DNA of 64,000 bases from SG8-30 sp963695155 (GCA_963695155.1 CAVOGD010000001.1:1-64000), one strand, 5' to 3'; shown: positions 1-17,833, counted from the stretch's first letter. Numbers and translations are program-made. The notes: generated by a model not told the origin, from the letters alone.

Positions 1-97
1 TGGCCTGGCCGACCGGCTGGCCGCGCACCAGGTCCGCGACGAGGCGGCACTTCTGCGGCGAAATGCGCGCGTGGCGCAATTTGGCGGATACCTGCAT
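1..97 (-). CDS. rplV: 50S ribosomal protein L22 (5' part only, runs off the left edge)
   Basis: The first 32 codons of ribosomal protein L22, read leftwards from an ATG at 97 and cut by the window edge. The N-terminus (MQVSAKLRHARISPQKCRLV) matches the L22 pattern of a basic start followed by the S/AQKxRLVADLIRG-type helix. L22 binds 23S rRNA and lines the nascent-peptide exit tunnel. It lies 4 bases after the rpsS stop, the normal S10-operon order rplB-rpsS-rplV. This stretch reads in frame, unlike the two genes just upstream of it. Confidence 0.85.
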   Translation of the reverse strand, partial: MQVSAKLRHARISPQKCRLVADLVRGQPVGQA

Positions 98-101
98 GGC
101 G

Positions 102-382
102 TTACTCCGTGACCGCCTTCTTGTTGCCCGAATGCGCCCGGAAGGTGCGCGTCGGCGCGAACTCGCCCCTAGCCGCTGGCCGACCATGTCTCGGTCACCA
201 GGACCGGTGCGTGCCTGGCGGCCGTTGTGCACGGCTGATCGTCAACCCGACCATGTCGGGCAGGACCATGGAGCGGCGCGACGCGCTCTGATCGGGGCGG
301 CGGTCGTTCTTGTCACGCGCCTCCTGCACCTTCTTGCGAGGTGCAGGTCGACGTACGGACCCTTGCGCAGCGAACGTCCCAT
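102..382 (-). CDS. rpsS: 30S ribosomal protein S19 (reading frame broken by several indels)
   Basis: S19 is recognisable in pieces: the start MGRSLRKGPYVDLHL, then RDKND, RRSMVLPDMVGLTIS, and a C-terminal part with APTRTFRAHSGNKKAVTE before the stop at 102-104. These pieces lie in different frames. At least four small insertions or deletions are needed to restore a normal ~92-residue S19, for example after DLHL, around the PIRAWSRRS region, at the VHNGRQH motif and near the MVGHRLGEF motif. S19 is essential (16S head domain, contacts S13 and the A-site), so a genuine null is unlikely. Errors in the sequence are the simplest explanation. Its place between rplB and rplV fits the S10 operon. Confidence 0.8.
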
Positions 383-394
383 GATCCGCGCGCT

Positions 395-1223
395 CTACCT
401 GCGAACGAACGCACGATGAATGCGTTCGGCTGCGCTTGTTCTTGCGCGTTCTTGCCCGTGGTGTGCCAGCCCCACGGCGAGATCCGATGCGGGTTGCCCT
501 GCCGGAGCGGCCCTCGCCGCCGCCGTGCGGATGGTCGACGGGGTTCATGACGACGCCGCGCACCGTCGGCCGGATGCCCAGCCAGCGCTTCGCGCCCGCC
601 CTGCCGAACGACCGCAGGTCGTGCTTGTGCTCGTTGCCGACGCTGCCCAGCGTCGCGCGGCACTCGCCGTTGACGCGCCGCATCTCGCCCGACTTCAGGC
701 GCAGGATGGCGTAGCCGCCCTCACGCCCCGTGTACTGCGCCGAGGTGCCCGCCGAGCGCGCCAGCTGGTGCGCCTTGCCGGGCTTCATCCGATGGCGTGC
801 ACGACCGAGCCCAGCGGCATGTTGCGCAGCGCCATGGCGTCGCCGGGGCGGATCGGCGCCTCCGTGCCCGACTGCACCTCGTCGCCGACACCGACGCCCT
901 TGGGCGCCAGGATGTAGCGGCGCTCGCCGTCGACGGTACAGCACCAGCGCCAGGTACGCGGAACGGCCCGGGTCGTGCTCGAGGCGCTCTACGCGGCCGG
1001 GTACGCCGTCCTTGTCGCGCCGGAAGTCCACGATGCGGTGCTTCTGCTTGTGGCCGCCGCCCTTGTGGCGCGTGGTCAGCCGGCCGGACGTGTTGCGGCC
1101 ACCGGTCGACTTGAGCGGCGCGACCAGCGCGCGCACCGGCTTGCCCTTGTGCAGGAAAGACTTGTCCGGGCGCACCTGGAAGCGCGTTCCCGGGGACGTC
1201 GGCTTGAGTTTTTTCAGTGCCAT
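395..1223 (-). CDS. rplB: 50S ribosomal protein L2 (reading frame broken by several indels)
   Basis: L2 starts at the ATG at 1223 (MALKKLKPTSPGTRFQV) and stays in frame to about 945 (ALVLY). It then continues in another frame through a readable ERRYILAPKGVGVGDEVQ-type segment, returns at MKPGKAHQLARSAGTSAQYT, and runs in frame through the conserved NPVDHPHGGGEGR peptidyl-transferase-associated motif. It shifts again into a frame reading NPHRISPWGWHTTGK, and the terminal FIVRRR-stop at about 395 needs further single-base corrections. The span of 829 nt is one base over 276 codons, matching a normal L2 of about 275 residues. L2 is essential for subunit joining, so I read these as sequence errors, not decay. 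Downstream of rplW by 31 bases. Confidence 0.85.
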
Positions 1224-1254
1224 CGTTATGCCATCCGTACTCGTGCGGCGCCCG

Positions 1255-1578
1255 TCACGGGGCTTCCACGCCGCCCAGTTCGATCACCTGGCCCGACTGC
1301 AGCCGCACGTAGGCCTTCTTCCAGTCGGAGCGGCGCCCCTGCAGCCGGCCGAAGCGCTTGCCCTTGCCCAGCTGGTGGGCCACGTTCACCGAACGGACCT
1401 TGACGTCGAACATGAACTCGACGGCCGCCTTGATCTCCGGCTTGGTGGCGTCGGTGCGCACCCGGAAGACGTACTGGCCAGCCTGCTCGGCGACCCGCGA
1501 GCTCTTTTCGGAGACGTGCGGCGCCACCAGGATGTTGATCAGCCGCTCCTTCGAGAGGCCGCGTCGTTCGGTGCTCAT
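1255..1578 (-). CDS. rplW: 50S ribosomal protein L23
   Basis: A 107-residue protein starting MSTERRGLSKERL. The L23 signature follows: LVAPHVSEKS, then an FRV-TDATKPEIKAAVE helix and FDVKVRSVNV. L23 sits at the peptide exit and docks trigger factor and SRP. Its ATG overlaps the rplD stop by 4 bases (ATGA), indicating translational coupling within the S10 operon. Length is about that of other proteobacterial L23 proteins. No sign of the frame errors that affect the next two genes. Confidence 0.95.
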   Translation of the reverse strand: MSTERRGLSKERLINILVAPHVSEKSSRVAEQAGQYVFRVRTDATKPEIKAAVEFMFDVKVRSVNVAHQLGKGKRFGRLQGRRSDWKKAYVRLQSGQVIELGGVEAP

Positions 1579-2189
1579 GCCAGGCGCTCCTCGAGCATCT
1601 TGAGCGCGCCGACGGTGGTCAGCACCTTGTCGTAGCGCGCGAGGCTGACCGGGTCCAGGCTCGCCACCGCCAGCACCTGCACGGCCGGCAGGTTGCGCGA
1701 CGCCAGGAACAGCTTCTCGTCGTAGGCCTCGACCACGATCAGCACGCTGTCCAGACCCAACTGCTTGAGCACGCCGGCCAGCATGCGGGTCTTCGGCGCC
1801 TCGAGCTCCAGCCCGGCGGTCACGACCAGCCGGTCCTGGCGCGCCAGCTCGGACAGCATCGAGCGGATGGCGCCGCGGTACATCTTGCGGTTGACCTTCT
1901 GCCCGTAGTCGCGCGGCTTGGCCGCGAAGGCCCGGCCGCCGCCCACCCAGATCGGGCTGCGGATCGAGCCGGCGCGCGCGCTGCCGGTGCCTTTCTGGCG
2001 CCACGGCTTCTTGCCGCCGCCGCGCACCTCGGCACGCGTCTTCTGCGCCTTGGTGCCGGACCGGCCGGCAGCCATGTAGGCAGTCAGCACCTGGTGCACG
2101 AGCGGCTCGTTGAACTCACGGCCGAACGTCGCGTCACTGACTTCTATTTCGGAGCCTTTGGCCCCGCCGTTAACCAGCTTGAGCTTCAT
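1575..2189 (-). CDS. rplD: 50S ribosomal protein L4
   Basis: A 204-residue L4 with the internal extended loop (SGTKAQKTRAEVRGGGKKPW, then GTGSARAGSIRSPIWVGGG) that reaches into the exit tunnel. In E. coli L4 also represses its own S10 operon by binding the mRNA leader. Here the gene lies 15 bases after rplC and overlaps rplW by 4 bases. The start MKLKLVNGG is the usual L4 N-terminus. The unusually long leader between rpsJ and rplC (see 2886-3103) is where L4-type feedback could act, though that is inference. Confidence 0.95.
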   Translation of the reverse strand: MKLKLVNGGAKGSEIEVSDATFGREFNEPLVHQVLTAYMAAGRSGTKAQKTRAEVRGGGKKPWRQKGTGSARAGSIRSPIWVGGGRAFAAKPRDYGQKVNRKMYRGAIRSMLSELARQDRLVVTAGLELEAPKTRMLAGVLKQLGLDSVLIVVEAYDEKLFLASRNLPAVQVLAVASLDPVSLARYDKVLTTVGALKMLEERLA

Positions 2190-2204
2190 CGCGGGAGCCT
2201 CGGA

Positions 2205-2885
2205 TCACTTCTTGGTCGGAGCGACGTACTTGCGTCGCGCCCGGGCCGCCATCTTGACCGACGGACGCACCACGACCGGGCCGCCCTCGGCGCCCGGCAC
2301 GGAGCCGCTCACCAGCAGCAGGTTCCGCTCGAGGTCGACCGCCAGCACCCGCAGGTTGTCCTCGGTGCGGCGCTGCACGCCCATGTGGCCGGCCATGCGC
2401 TTGCCCTTGAACACCCGGCCCGGCGTCTGGCGCTGGCCGATCGAGCCCGGCGCGCGGTGCACCACCGAGGCGCCGTGGCTGGCGGGTCCGCCCGAAAAGC
2501 CGTGGCGCTTCATGACGCCCGCAAAGCCCTTGCCGATGGTGGTGCCGCTCACGTCCACGTCCTGTCCGACGGCGAACAGGTCCACCTTCAGCTCGGCGCC
2601 GGCCGCCAGTTCGGCGGCTTCGCCGTCGGCCAGGCGGAACTCCAGGGTGGTGGCGCCCGGCTCGACGCCGTGGCGCGCGAAGTGGCCCGCCACCGGCTTT
2701 GTCACCCGTGAGGGACGGCGGGAGCCCACGGTAACCTGGATCGCCCGGTAACCGTCGCGGTCCGCGTTCTTGACCTGCACGACGCGGTTCGGCAGGGCCT
2801 CGATGACCGTCGCCGGCACGGATTCACCGGTCTCGGTGAAAACCCGAGTCATGCCGCACTTGCGGCCGACCAATCCAATGGTCAT
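2205..2885 (-). CDS. rplC: 50S ribosomal protein L3
   Basis: A 226-residue L3 starting MTIGLVGRKCGMTRVF, with the conserved central tip KGFAGVMKRHGFSGGPASHG that approaches the peptidyl transferase centre and carries the glutamine-methylation context in other bacteria. It is an early assembler on 23S rRNA. Preceded by AGGATAAAAGG near the ATG at 2885. It is the first gene after an intergenic gap of 218 bases containing a sigma70-like promoter, so it may head its own transcription unit within the S10 cluster. Confidence 0.95.
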   Translation of the reverse strand: MTIGLVGRKCGMTRVFTETGESVPATVIEALPNRVVQVKNADRDGYRAIQVTVGSRRPSRVTKPVAGHFARHGVEPGATTLEFRLADGEAAELAAGAELKVDLFAVGQDVDVSGTTIGKGFAGVMKRHGFSGGPASHGASVVHRAPGSIGQRQTPGRVFKGKRMAGHMGVQRRTEDNLRVLAVDLERNLLLVSGSVPGAEGGPVVVRPSVKMAARARRKYVAPTKK

Positions 2886-3103
2886 GACCTTTTATCCTCG
2901 TTGCACCGCGCCGGCTTCGATTGGCCGACGCTGCCACTACATCCCCGGGGCGCGGCCAGCCAGCAGCCTGTCCGCGATCCCGTCGGTACCCGTGGCCCCC
3001 AAAAATCGCGGTATCGCGGCAGTTGGCCGGATCCTCGCCGGGAGCCAAAGTGAGCCCCCTAGTATAACGGCTCCTGCAGGCGGCGCAAGCCGCCAAAAAC
3101 GCC
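2886..3103 (-). other. rpsJ-rplC intergenic leader (218 nt)
   Basis: No gene is convincing here; an open frame at 2824-3096 has no ribosomal or other recognisable sequence. The stretch starts with a 6-bp hairpin (GGCGGC/GCCGCC, 3080-3095 region), then a promoter-like sequence, then about 170 nt of GC-rich leader before rplC. In most gammaproteobacteria rpsJ and rplC are only tens of bases apart, so this is an atypical split of the S10 operon. A feedback leader for L4 is possible but I could not identify a matching structure by eye. Confidence 0.5.
3061..3088 (-). promoter_or_regulatory. sigma70-like promoter for rplC and downstream S10 genes
   Basis: Reading the minus strand: a -35 box TTGCGC (3083-3088), a 16-nt spacer and a -10 box TATACT (3061-3066). 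Both boxes are good matches to the consensus. Transcription would start near 3054, giving a leader of roughly 170 nt before rplC. It lies directly after the rpsJ stop codon. Confidence 0.6.
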
Positions 3104-3418
3104 TCAGTTCAGCTTGATCTGCACGTCCACGCCGGCCGGCAGTTCCAGCCGCATCAGCGCGTCGACCGTCTTTTCGGTCGGGTTGACGATGTCCATCAGC
3201 CGCTTGTGGGTGCGGATCTCGTACTGGTCGCGCGCGTCCTTGTCGCCGTGCGGGGACACCAGCACGGTGAACTTCTCCATCTTGGTCGGCAGCGGCACCG
3301 GGCCGCGCACCGTCGCGCCGGTGCGCTTGGCGGTCTCCACGATCTCGCGGGCCGAGCTGTCGATCAGCCTGTGGTCGAAGGCCTTCAGGCGGATGCGGAT
3401 GTTCTGACTGGTGGCCAT
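3104..3418 (-). CDS. rpsJ: 30S ribosomal protein S10
   Basis: A 104-residue S10/NusE (MATSQNIRIRLKAFDHRLID). The loop VRGPVPLPTK and the EIRTHKRLMDI segment are characteristic. Besides its role in the 30S head, S10 (NusE) pairs with NusB on boxA in rRNA antitermination, and boxA sequences are present in the rrn operon of this window. It follows tuf by 4 bases, so the str and S10 operons are fused here, as is common in proteobacteria. Confidence 0.96.
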   Translation of the reverse strand: MATSQNIRIRLKAFDHRLIDSSAREIVETAKRTGATVRGPVPLPTKMEKFTVLVSPHGDKDARDQYEIRTHKRLMDIVNPTEKTVDALMRLELPAGVDVQIKLN

Positions 3419-3422
3419 GCTG

Positions 3423-4614
<1,192 letters not shown>

Positions 4615-4663
4615 GGCGGGTTCCCTGTCTTGCGTTTGCTGTGTTATCGGTCCGTGCGGTCGC

Positions 4664-6757
4664 TCAGGAAGCCTTCTTCAACACCGCCTCGGCGACGTTG
4701 TTCGGCACTTCCAGGTACTTGGCGAATTCCATCGTGAAGGTGGCGCGGCCCTGGCTCATCGAGCGCACCGTGGTCGCGTAGCCGAACATTTCGGCCAGCG
4801 GCACTTCGGCGGTGATGACCTTGCCCGACGGGCTGTCTTCCATGCCCAGGATGTGCCCACGCCGGCGGTTGAGGTCGCCGATCACGTCGCCCGAGTACTC
4901 CTCCGGCGTGACGACCTCGACCTTCATGATCGGCTCCAGCAGCACGGGCCGGGCCCTGCGGAAGCCCTCCTTGAAGGCCATGCTGCCGGCGATCTTGAAG
5001 GCCATCTCGTTCGAGTCGACGTCGTGGTAGGAACCGTCGAAGATCGCCACCTTGACGTCCACGATCGGGTAGCCGGCGATCACGCCGCCCTGCAACGCCT
5101 CCTTGACCCCCTTGTCCACCGCCGGGATGTACTCCCGCGGGATGACGCCGCCGACGACCTCGTTGGAGAACTCGTAGCCCTTGCCTTCCGCGAGCGGCTC
5201 GATGCGCAGCCAGACGTGACCGTACTGGCCGCGGCCGCCGGTCTGGCGCACGAACTTGCCTTCCTGCTCGACGCTGGCGCGGATCGTCTCGCGGTAGGCG
5301 ACCTGCGGCTTGCCGACGCCCGCCTCGACCTTGAACTCGCGCTTCATGCGGTCGACGATGATCTCGAGGTGCAGCTCGCCCATGCCCGAGATGATCGTCT
5401 GGCCCGACTCCTGGTCGGTGTGCACGCGGAACGACGGGTCTTCCTTCGCCAGCCGCTGCAGCGCCAGGCCCATCTTCTCCTGGTCCACCTTGGTCTTCGG
5501 CTCGACGGCCACCGAGATGACCGGCTCCGGGAATTCCATCTTCTCCAGGACGATCACCTTGTCCGGGTCGCACAGCGTGTCGCCGGTGGTGACGTCCTTC
5601 AGGCCGACCGCGGCGGCGATGTCGCCGGCCCGCACTTCCTTGATCTCCTCGCGCTCGCTGGCGTGCATCTGCAGCAGGCGCCCGACACGCTCCTTCCTGG
5701 ACTTGTTCGGCACGTAGACGTGGTCGCCGGAGGCCAGCACGCCCGAATAGACCCGGAAGAAGGTCAGGTTGCCGACGAACGGGTCGTTGAGGATCTTGAA
5801 GGCCAGCGCGGAGAACGGCGACTCGTCGGTCGACTTGCGCGAGGCCGGCTCGCCTTCCTCGGTCTGGCCGCGCACGTCCGGCACCTCGATCGGCGACGGC
5901 ATGAACTCGATGACCGCGTCCAGCACCGCCTGCACGCCCTTGTTCTTGAAGGCCGAGCCGCAGGTCACCAGGCAGATCTCGTTGCGCAGCGTGCGCTGGC
6001 GCAGCCCCTTGCGGATGTCCGCCTCGCCCAGGTCGCCTTCCTCGAGGTACTTGTGCAGCAGCTCCTCGCTGCCCTCGGCGGCGGCCTCGACCAGCTTGCC
6101 GCGCCACTCCTGGCACAGCTCGGTCATGTCGGCGGGGATGTCCCGGTACTCGAAGCGCGTGCCCTGGGTCTCGTCGTCCCACCAGACCTGCTTCATGCGG
6201 ATCAGGTCGACGATGCCGGCGAACTTGTCCTCGGCGCCGATCGGCAGCTGGATCGGCACCGGATTGCCCTTCAGGCGCTTGTCGATCTGCCCCACGCAGC
6301 GCAGGAAGTTGGCGCCGGCGCGGTCCATCTTGTTGATGAACGCGATGCGCGGCACCTTGTACTTGTTCATCTGCCGCCAGACCGTCTCGGACTGCGGCTG
6401 CACGCCGGCCACGGCGCAGTACACCGCCACCGCGCTGTCCAGCACGCGCAGCGAACGCTCGACCTCGATCGTGAAGTCCACGTGGCCGGGCGTGTCGATG
6501 ATGTTGATGCGGTGCTCGGGGAAATGGTTGTCCATTCCCGCCCAGAAGCAGGTCGTGGCGGCCGCGGTGATCGTGATCCCGCGCTCCTGCTCCTGCTCCA
6601 TGTAATCCATGACCGCAGCGCCGTCGTGCACCTCGCCGATCTTGTGCGAGACGCCCGTGTAGAACAGCACGCGCTCGGTCGTCGTGGTCTTTCCGGCGTC
6701 GATGTGCGCGGAAATACCGATGTTGCGGTACCGCTCGATGGGGGTGGCGCGGGGCAT
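4664..6757 (-). CDS. fusA: elongation factor G
   Basis: A 697-residue translocation GTPase, close to the E. coli length of 704. G1 is AHIDAGKT at residues 17-24, G3 DTPGH at about 87-91, and G4 NKMD follows. Domain IV and V sequences (GGVIPREYIPAV, RRGHILGME) are all present. I chose the ATG at 6757 (MPRATPIERYRNIG) because it matches the family start; the open frame upstream (to 6850) is not conserved-looking. Lies between rpsG and tuf in the str operon. Conserved switch and domain III sequences look wild type, so no fusidic acid resistance change is evident. Confidence 0.96.
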   Translation of the reverse strand: MPRATPIERYRNIGISAHIDAGKTTTTERVLFYTGVSHKIGEVHDGAAVMDYMEQEQERGITITAAATTCFWAGMDNHFPEHRINIIDTPGHVDFTIEVERSLRVLDSAVAVYCAVAGVQPQSETVWRQMNKYKVPRIAFINKMDRAGANFLRCVGQIDKRLKGNPVPIQLPIGAEDKFAGIVDLIRMKQVWWDDETQGTRFEYRDIPADMTELCQEWRGKLVEAAAEGSEELLHKYLEEGDLGEADIRKGLRQRTLRNEICLVTCGSAFKNKGVQAVLDAVIEFMPSPIEVPDVRGQTEEGEPASRKSTDESPFSALAFKILNDPFVGNLTFFRVYSGVLASGDHVYVPNKSRKERVGRLLQMHASEREEIKEVRAGDIAAAVGLKDVTTGDTLCDPDKVIVLEKMEFPEPVISVAVEPKTKVDQEKMGLALQRLAKEDPSFRVHTDQESGQTIISGMGELHLEIIVDRMKREFKVEAGVGKPQVAYRETIRASVEQEGKFVRQTGGRGQYGHVWLRIEPLAEGKGYEFSNEVVGGVIPREYIPAVDKGVKEALQGGVIAGYPIVDVKVAIFDGSYHDVDSNEMAFKIAGSMAFKEGFRRARPVLLEPIMKVEVVTPEEYSGDVIGDLNRRRGHILGMEDSPSGKVITAEVPLAEMFGYATTVRSMSQGRATFTMEFAKYLEVPNNVAEAVLKKAS

Positions 6758-6791
6758 GGTGATGCGTTCCGGTTGCGTTGCGGCTGCCGCT

Positions 6792-7271
6792 CTACCAGCG
6801 GTAGTGCGCAAAAGCCTTGTTGGCTTCGGCCATGCGGTGCGTGTCCTCACGCTTGCGCACGGCCGCGCCGCGGTTCTCGGCGGCTTCCATCAGCTCGTTG
6901 GCCAGCCGGTGGGCCATGGACTTCTCGCTGCGCGCAACCGCCGCCTCGATGATCCAGCGCATCGCCAGCGTCTGGCGCCGCGTGGTGCGCACCTCGACCG
7001 GCACCTGGTAGGTCGCGCCGCCGACGCGCCGTGACTTCACCTCGACGGCCGGCTTGACGTTGTCGAGCGCCTGCGTGATCAACTCCATGGCGTCCTCGCC
7101 CTTGCGGCCGGTCTTCTCGGAGATCCGGTCGATGGCGCCGTACAGGATGCGCTCGGCTGCCGACTTCTTGCCGTCTTCCATGACCATGTTCATGAACTTG
7201 GCAAGCACCTGGCTGCCGAACTTCGGGTCGGGCAGCACGGTGCGGGTGGGCGCCTGGGAACGACGTGACAT
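6792..7271 (-). CDS. rpsG: 30S ribosomal protein S7
   Basis: A 159-residue S7 (MSRRSQAPTRTVLPDPKFGS). The conserved block LAKFMNMVMEDGKKSAAERILYG-like helices and the C-terminal helix EANKAFAHYRW are typical. S7 nucleates assembly of the 30S head and forms part of the E-site. In E. coli it also represses translation in the str operon by binding the rpsL-rpsG intercistronic RNA; here that gap is only 19 bases, so the same structure is not obvious. Followed by fusA after 34 bases. Confidence 0.96.
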   Translation of the reverse strand: MSRRSQAPTRTVLPDPKFGSQVLAKFMNMVMEDGKKSAAERILYGAIDRISEKTGRKGEDAMELITQALDNVKPAVEVKSRRVGGATYQVPVEVRTTRRQTLAMRWIIEAAVARSEKSMAHRLANELMEAAENRGAAVRKREDTHRMAEANKAFAHYRW

Positions 7272-7290
7272 TGCAGGGTCCTTTCTGGAA

Positions 7291-7665
7291 TTACTTCTTC
7301 GGGCGCTTGGCGCCGTACTTGGAACGTCCCTGCCTGCGCTCGGCGACGCCGGCGCAGTCGAGGGTGCCGCGGATCGTGTGGTAGCGCACGCCCGGCAGGT
7401 CCTTGACGCGGCCGCCGCGGATCATCACCACCGAGTGCTCCTGCAGGTTGTGCCCCTCGCCACCGATGTAGCTGGTGACCTCGAAGCCGTTGGTCAGCCG
7501 CACGCGCGCGACCTTGCGCAGCGCCGAGTTCGGCTTCTTCGGCGTCGTCGTGTAGACGCGCGTGCAGACGCCGCGCTTCTGCGGCGAGCGCTCGAGCGCC
7601 GGCACCTTGGACTTGTGGGTCGCCGCCGTGCGGCCGCGACGAATCAGCTGGTTGGAGGTGGCCAT
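7291..7665 (-). CDS. rpsL: 30S ribosomal protein S12
   Basis: A 124-residue S12, first gene of the str operon. S12 controls decoding accuracy at the A-site. The streptomycin-determining lysines are wild type: K43 in TTTPKKPNS and the lysine of GRVKDLPGVRYH (position about 88). The conserved PNSALRKVARVRL and SYIGGEGHNLQEHSVV blocks are present. Preceded by a consensus promoter and a 130-nt leader. Confidence 0.97.
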   Translation of the reverse strand: MATSNQLIRRGRTAATHKSKVPALERSPQKRGVCTRVYTTTPKKPNSALRKVARVRLTNGFEVTSYIGGEGHNLQEHSVVMIRGGRVKDLPGVRYHTIRGTLDCAGVAERRQGRSKYGAKRPKK

Positions 7666-8012
7666 ACCGAATCAATCCCGTCAGTCACAGCGCCGGGCGG
7701 ATTCCCGGACGCAGGAAGCGCCGGGCCGCCCCGAGGCGGCCCGGCTGAACCGTTTATTCTACGCCCGGACCGGTTACAAAAGGCCGGGCGGAAAGGGCGG
7801 CGATTGTAGAAACCGCACGGGACAGTGTCAAGGTAAGGCCGGCCGCCGCCGACGGCCCGTACAACGGTTCCAAGCCCTTGATCCTGAATCCCCGCGGACG
7901 CGAGCCGGCCATGCGGCCGCAGCGCGTTTGCAGCACCCCCCGCAACCCGTTTGTTGCGCCGCAACAACGGGCTTGACGGACCGGGTGGCCGCTGCCGGCC
8001 ACCCGGTTCGAA
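7666..8012 (-). other. rpoC-rpsL intergenic region: paired hairpins, promoter, leader hairpin
   Basis: No gene in these 347 bases. Read on the minus strand it holds, in order: two hairpins straight after the rpoC stop (a perfect 10-bp stem at 7981-8006 and a stem of about 11 bp with one bulge at 7946-7971), the str promoter (7803-7831) and a perfect 10-bp GC hairpin with a four-base loop in the rpsL leader (7721-7744). None of the hairpins has a following T-run, so they are not classic intrinsic terminators. They may mark a Rho-dependent end, protect a 3' end, or regulate translation. Confidence 0.6.
7803..7831 (-). promoter_or_regulatory. consensus sigma70 promoter of the str operon (rpsL)
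   Basis: Minus strand: perfect -35 TTGACA (7826-7831), exactly 17 nt, then -10 TACAAT (7803-7808). Start expected near 7796, giving about a 130-nt leader to rpsL. It separates the str operon from the rpoBC unit upstream. Confidence 0.85.
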
Positions 8013-12230
<4,218 letters not shown>

Positions 12231-12233
12231 GGC

Positions 12234-16529
<4,296 letters not shown>

Positions 16530-16730
16530 CGGGTCACCCCTGAGCTGGAACTGTGCGCACGGGCCCGGGGCCCGCGACGACTGGGAACGGCGCCGTCCGC
16601 GCCGCTCCTGCATTGAACGAACGGGCCGTGACGCCGGCACGCGCGGCCTGCCCGCACCCCCGCAGGGGGACGGACCGGCCGCGCTCCGGCGTCGCGGCGT
16701 GCGGGGCTGTGCGCCCTCGCATGGTTGCCC
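16530..16730 (-). other. rplL-rpoB intergenic region (201 nt)
   Basis: No gene. It contains small GC hairpins (for example CCCCCTGCGGGGG near 16660-16673 and GGGCCCCGGGCCC near 16559-16572) but no T-run. E. coli has a partial attenuator at this place; a similar role here is only a possibility. Confidence 0.4.
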
Positions 16731-17105
16731 TTACTTGACCTCGACCTCGGCGCCGACGTCGGTCAGCTGCTTCTTGATCTTGTCGGCATCCGCCTTGGAC
16801 ACGCCTTCCTTGACGGAGCTCGGCGCGCCCTCGACCAGGTCCTTGGCCTCCTTCAGGCCCAGGCCGGTGATCTCGCGGATGACCTTGATCGTCCCGACCT
16901 TCTTGTCGGCGGGATAGGTCTTGAGGATGACGGTGAACTCGGTCTGTTCCTCCGCGACCGGCGCGGCGGCGGCGGCGGCCATCATGGCCACGGGCGCCGC
17001 GGCGGTCACGCCGAACTTGTCTTCCATCATCTTGACGAGGTCCACGATCTCCATGATCGTCATGTTCGAGATCGCCTCGAGAATCTCTTCTTTCTTTGCA
17101 GCCAT
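16731..17105 (-). CDS. rplL: 50S ribosomal protein L7/L12
   Basis: A 124-residue stalk protein: N-terminal dimerisation helices (KKEEILEAISNMTIMEIVDLVK), an alanine-rich hinge (residues ~38-55) and the C-terminal factor-binding domain (EFTVILKTYPADKKVGTIKVIREITGLGLKEAKDLVE region). I chose the ATG at 17105 (MAAKKEE), with GGAG 8 bases upstream, over an ATG three codons earlier. It recruits EF-Tu and EF-G and is cotranscribed with rplJ. Confidence 0.96.
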   Translation of the reverse strand: MAAKKEEILEAISNMTIMEIVDLVKMMEDKFGVTAAAPVAMMAAAAAAPVAEEQTEFTVILKTYPADKKVGTIKVIREITGLGLKEAKDLVEGAPSSVKEGVSKADADKIKKQLTDVGAEVEVK

Positions 17106-17158
17106 TGCTGTCACTCCGGTGAAATGGTGATAACTGAATCAGTGAATCGGGAAAGCCG

Positions 17159-17692
17159 TCAGGCCGCAGCCGCGGCTTTCTGGTCCTTGACCGCCGCCAC
17201 GGTCCGCACGAACTTGGTGTGCGGCTCCGCCAGCGTGCGGACAAACTTGGTGAGCGGCGCCACGAGCACGCCGGCGAGCATCGACAGGGCTCCCTTGCGG
17301 TCCGGCAGGCTCGCGACCTTGTCCAGCTCGGCGGCGGGCAGCAACTGCCCCCCGAGCGCGATGACGGTCGGAACCAGCTTGTCGTTGGTCTTGGCGAAAT
17401 CCTTGACGATGCGCGCGGCCGCGCCCGGGTCGTCGGTGGAGAACGCCAGGATCAACGGACCCTTGAGCTTGCCTGCGATGCACTCGAACGAGGTGCCGGC
17501 CACGGCCCGGCGGGCAAGCGTGTTCTTGACCACCCGCAGGTACACGCCGGACGCGCGCGCCTTGGCGCGCAGCCCCGTGATCTGCGAGACGGTCAGCCCA
17601 CGATATTCCGCCGCCACCACCGAGTGCGCGTTCTGCGCAACGGCGTTGACTTCGGCCACCAGCGCCTGCTTCGCCTCAAGCGTAAGTGCCAT
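17159..17692 (-). CDS. rplJ: 50S ribosomal protein L10
   Basis: A 177-residue L10 (MALTLEAKQALVAEVNAVAQ), the base of the L7/L12 stalk. The start at 17692 has a strong AGGAGG five bases upstream. VVAAEYRGLTVSQITGLR and RVVKNTLARRAV are family signatures. L10 in complex with L12 represses translation of its own mRNA by binding the leader immediately upstream, which is clearly present here (17834-17903). The C-terminus carries two near repeats of a TKFVRT motif, giving it a slightly longer tail than in E. coli. Confidence 0.96.
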   Translation of the reverse strand: MALTLEAKQALVAEVNAVAQNAHSVVAAEYRGLTVSQITGLRAKARASGVYLRVVKNTLARRAVAGTSFECIAGKLKGPLILAFSTDDPGAAARIVKDFAKTNDKLVPTVIALGGQLLPAAELDKVASLPDRKGALSMLAGVLVAPLTKFVRTLAEPHTKFVRTVAAVKDQKAAAAA

Positions 17693-17833
17693 CGAATCCT
17701 CCTGGCTGAAGGTCAACCCACGGACGCGAATCCCGTCGCGCCCACCCTTGCGGCCGCGGCCCCTCGCGGGGTCCCGCGGCGCCCCGGCCCGAACGGCCGG
17801 TTGATGGCTGACCTTCACCAGTTGTCACTGACT

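Noticed and set aside
195..1223. A single 342-residue open frame over the left-edge ribosomal region
   Set aside because: It joins pieces of rplB and rpsS in mixed frames produced by indels; the individual ribosomal proteins explain it better.
2824..3096. A 90-residue frame in the rpsJ-rplC gap
   Set aside because: No recognisable family, GC-rich random-like composition, and it overlaps the rplC start and the promoter.
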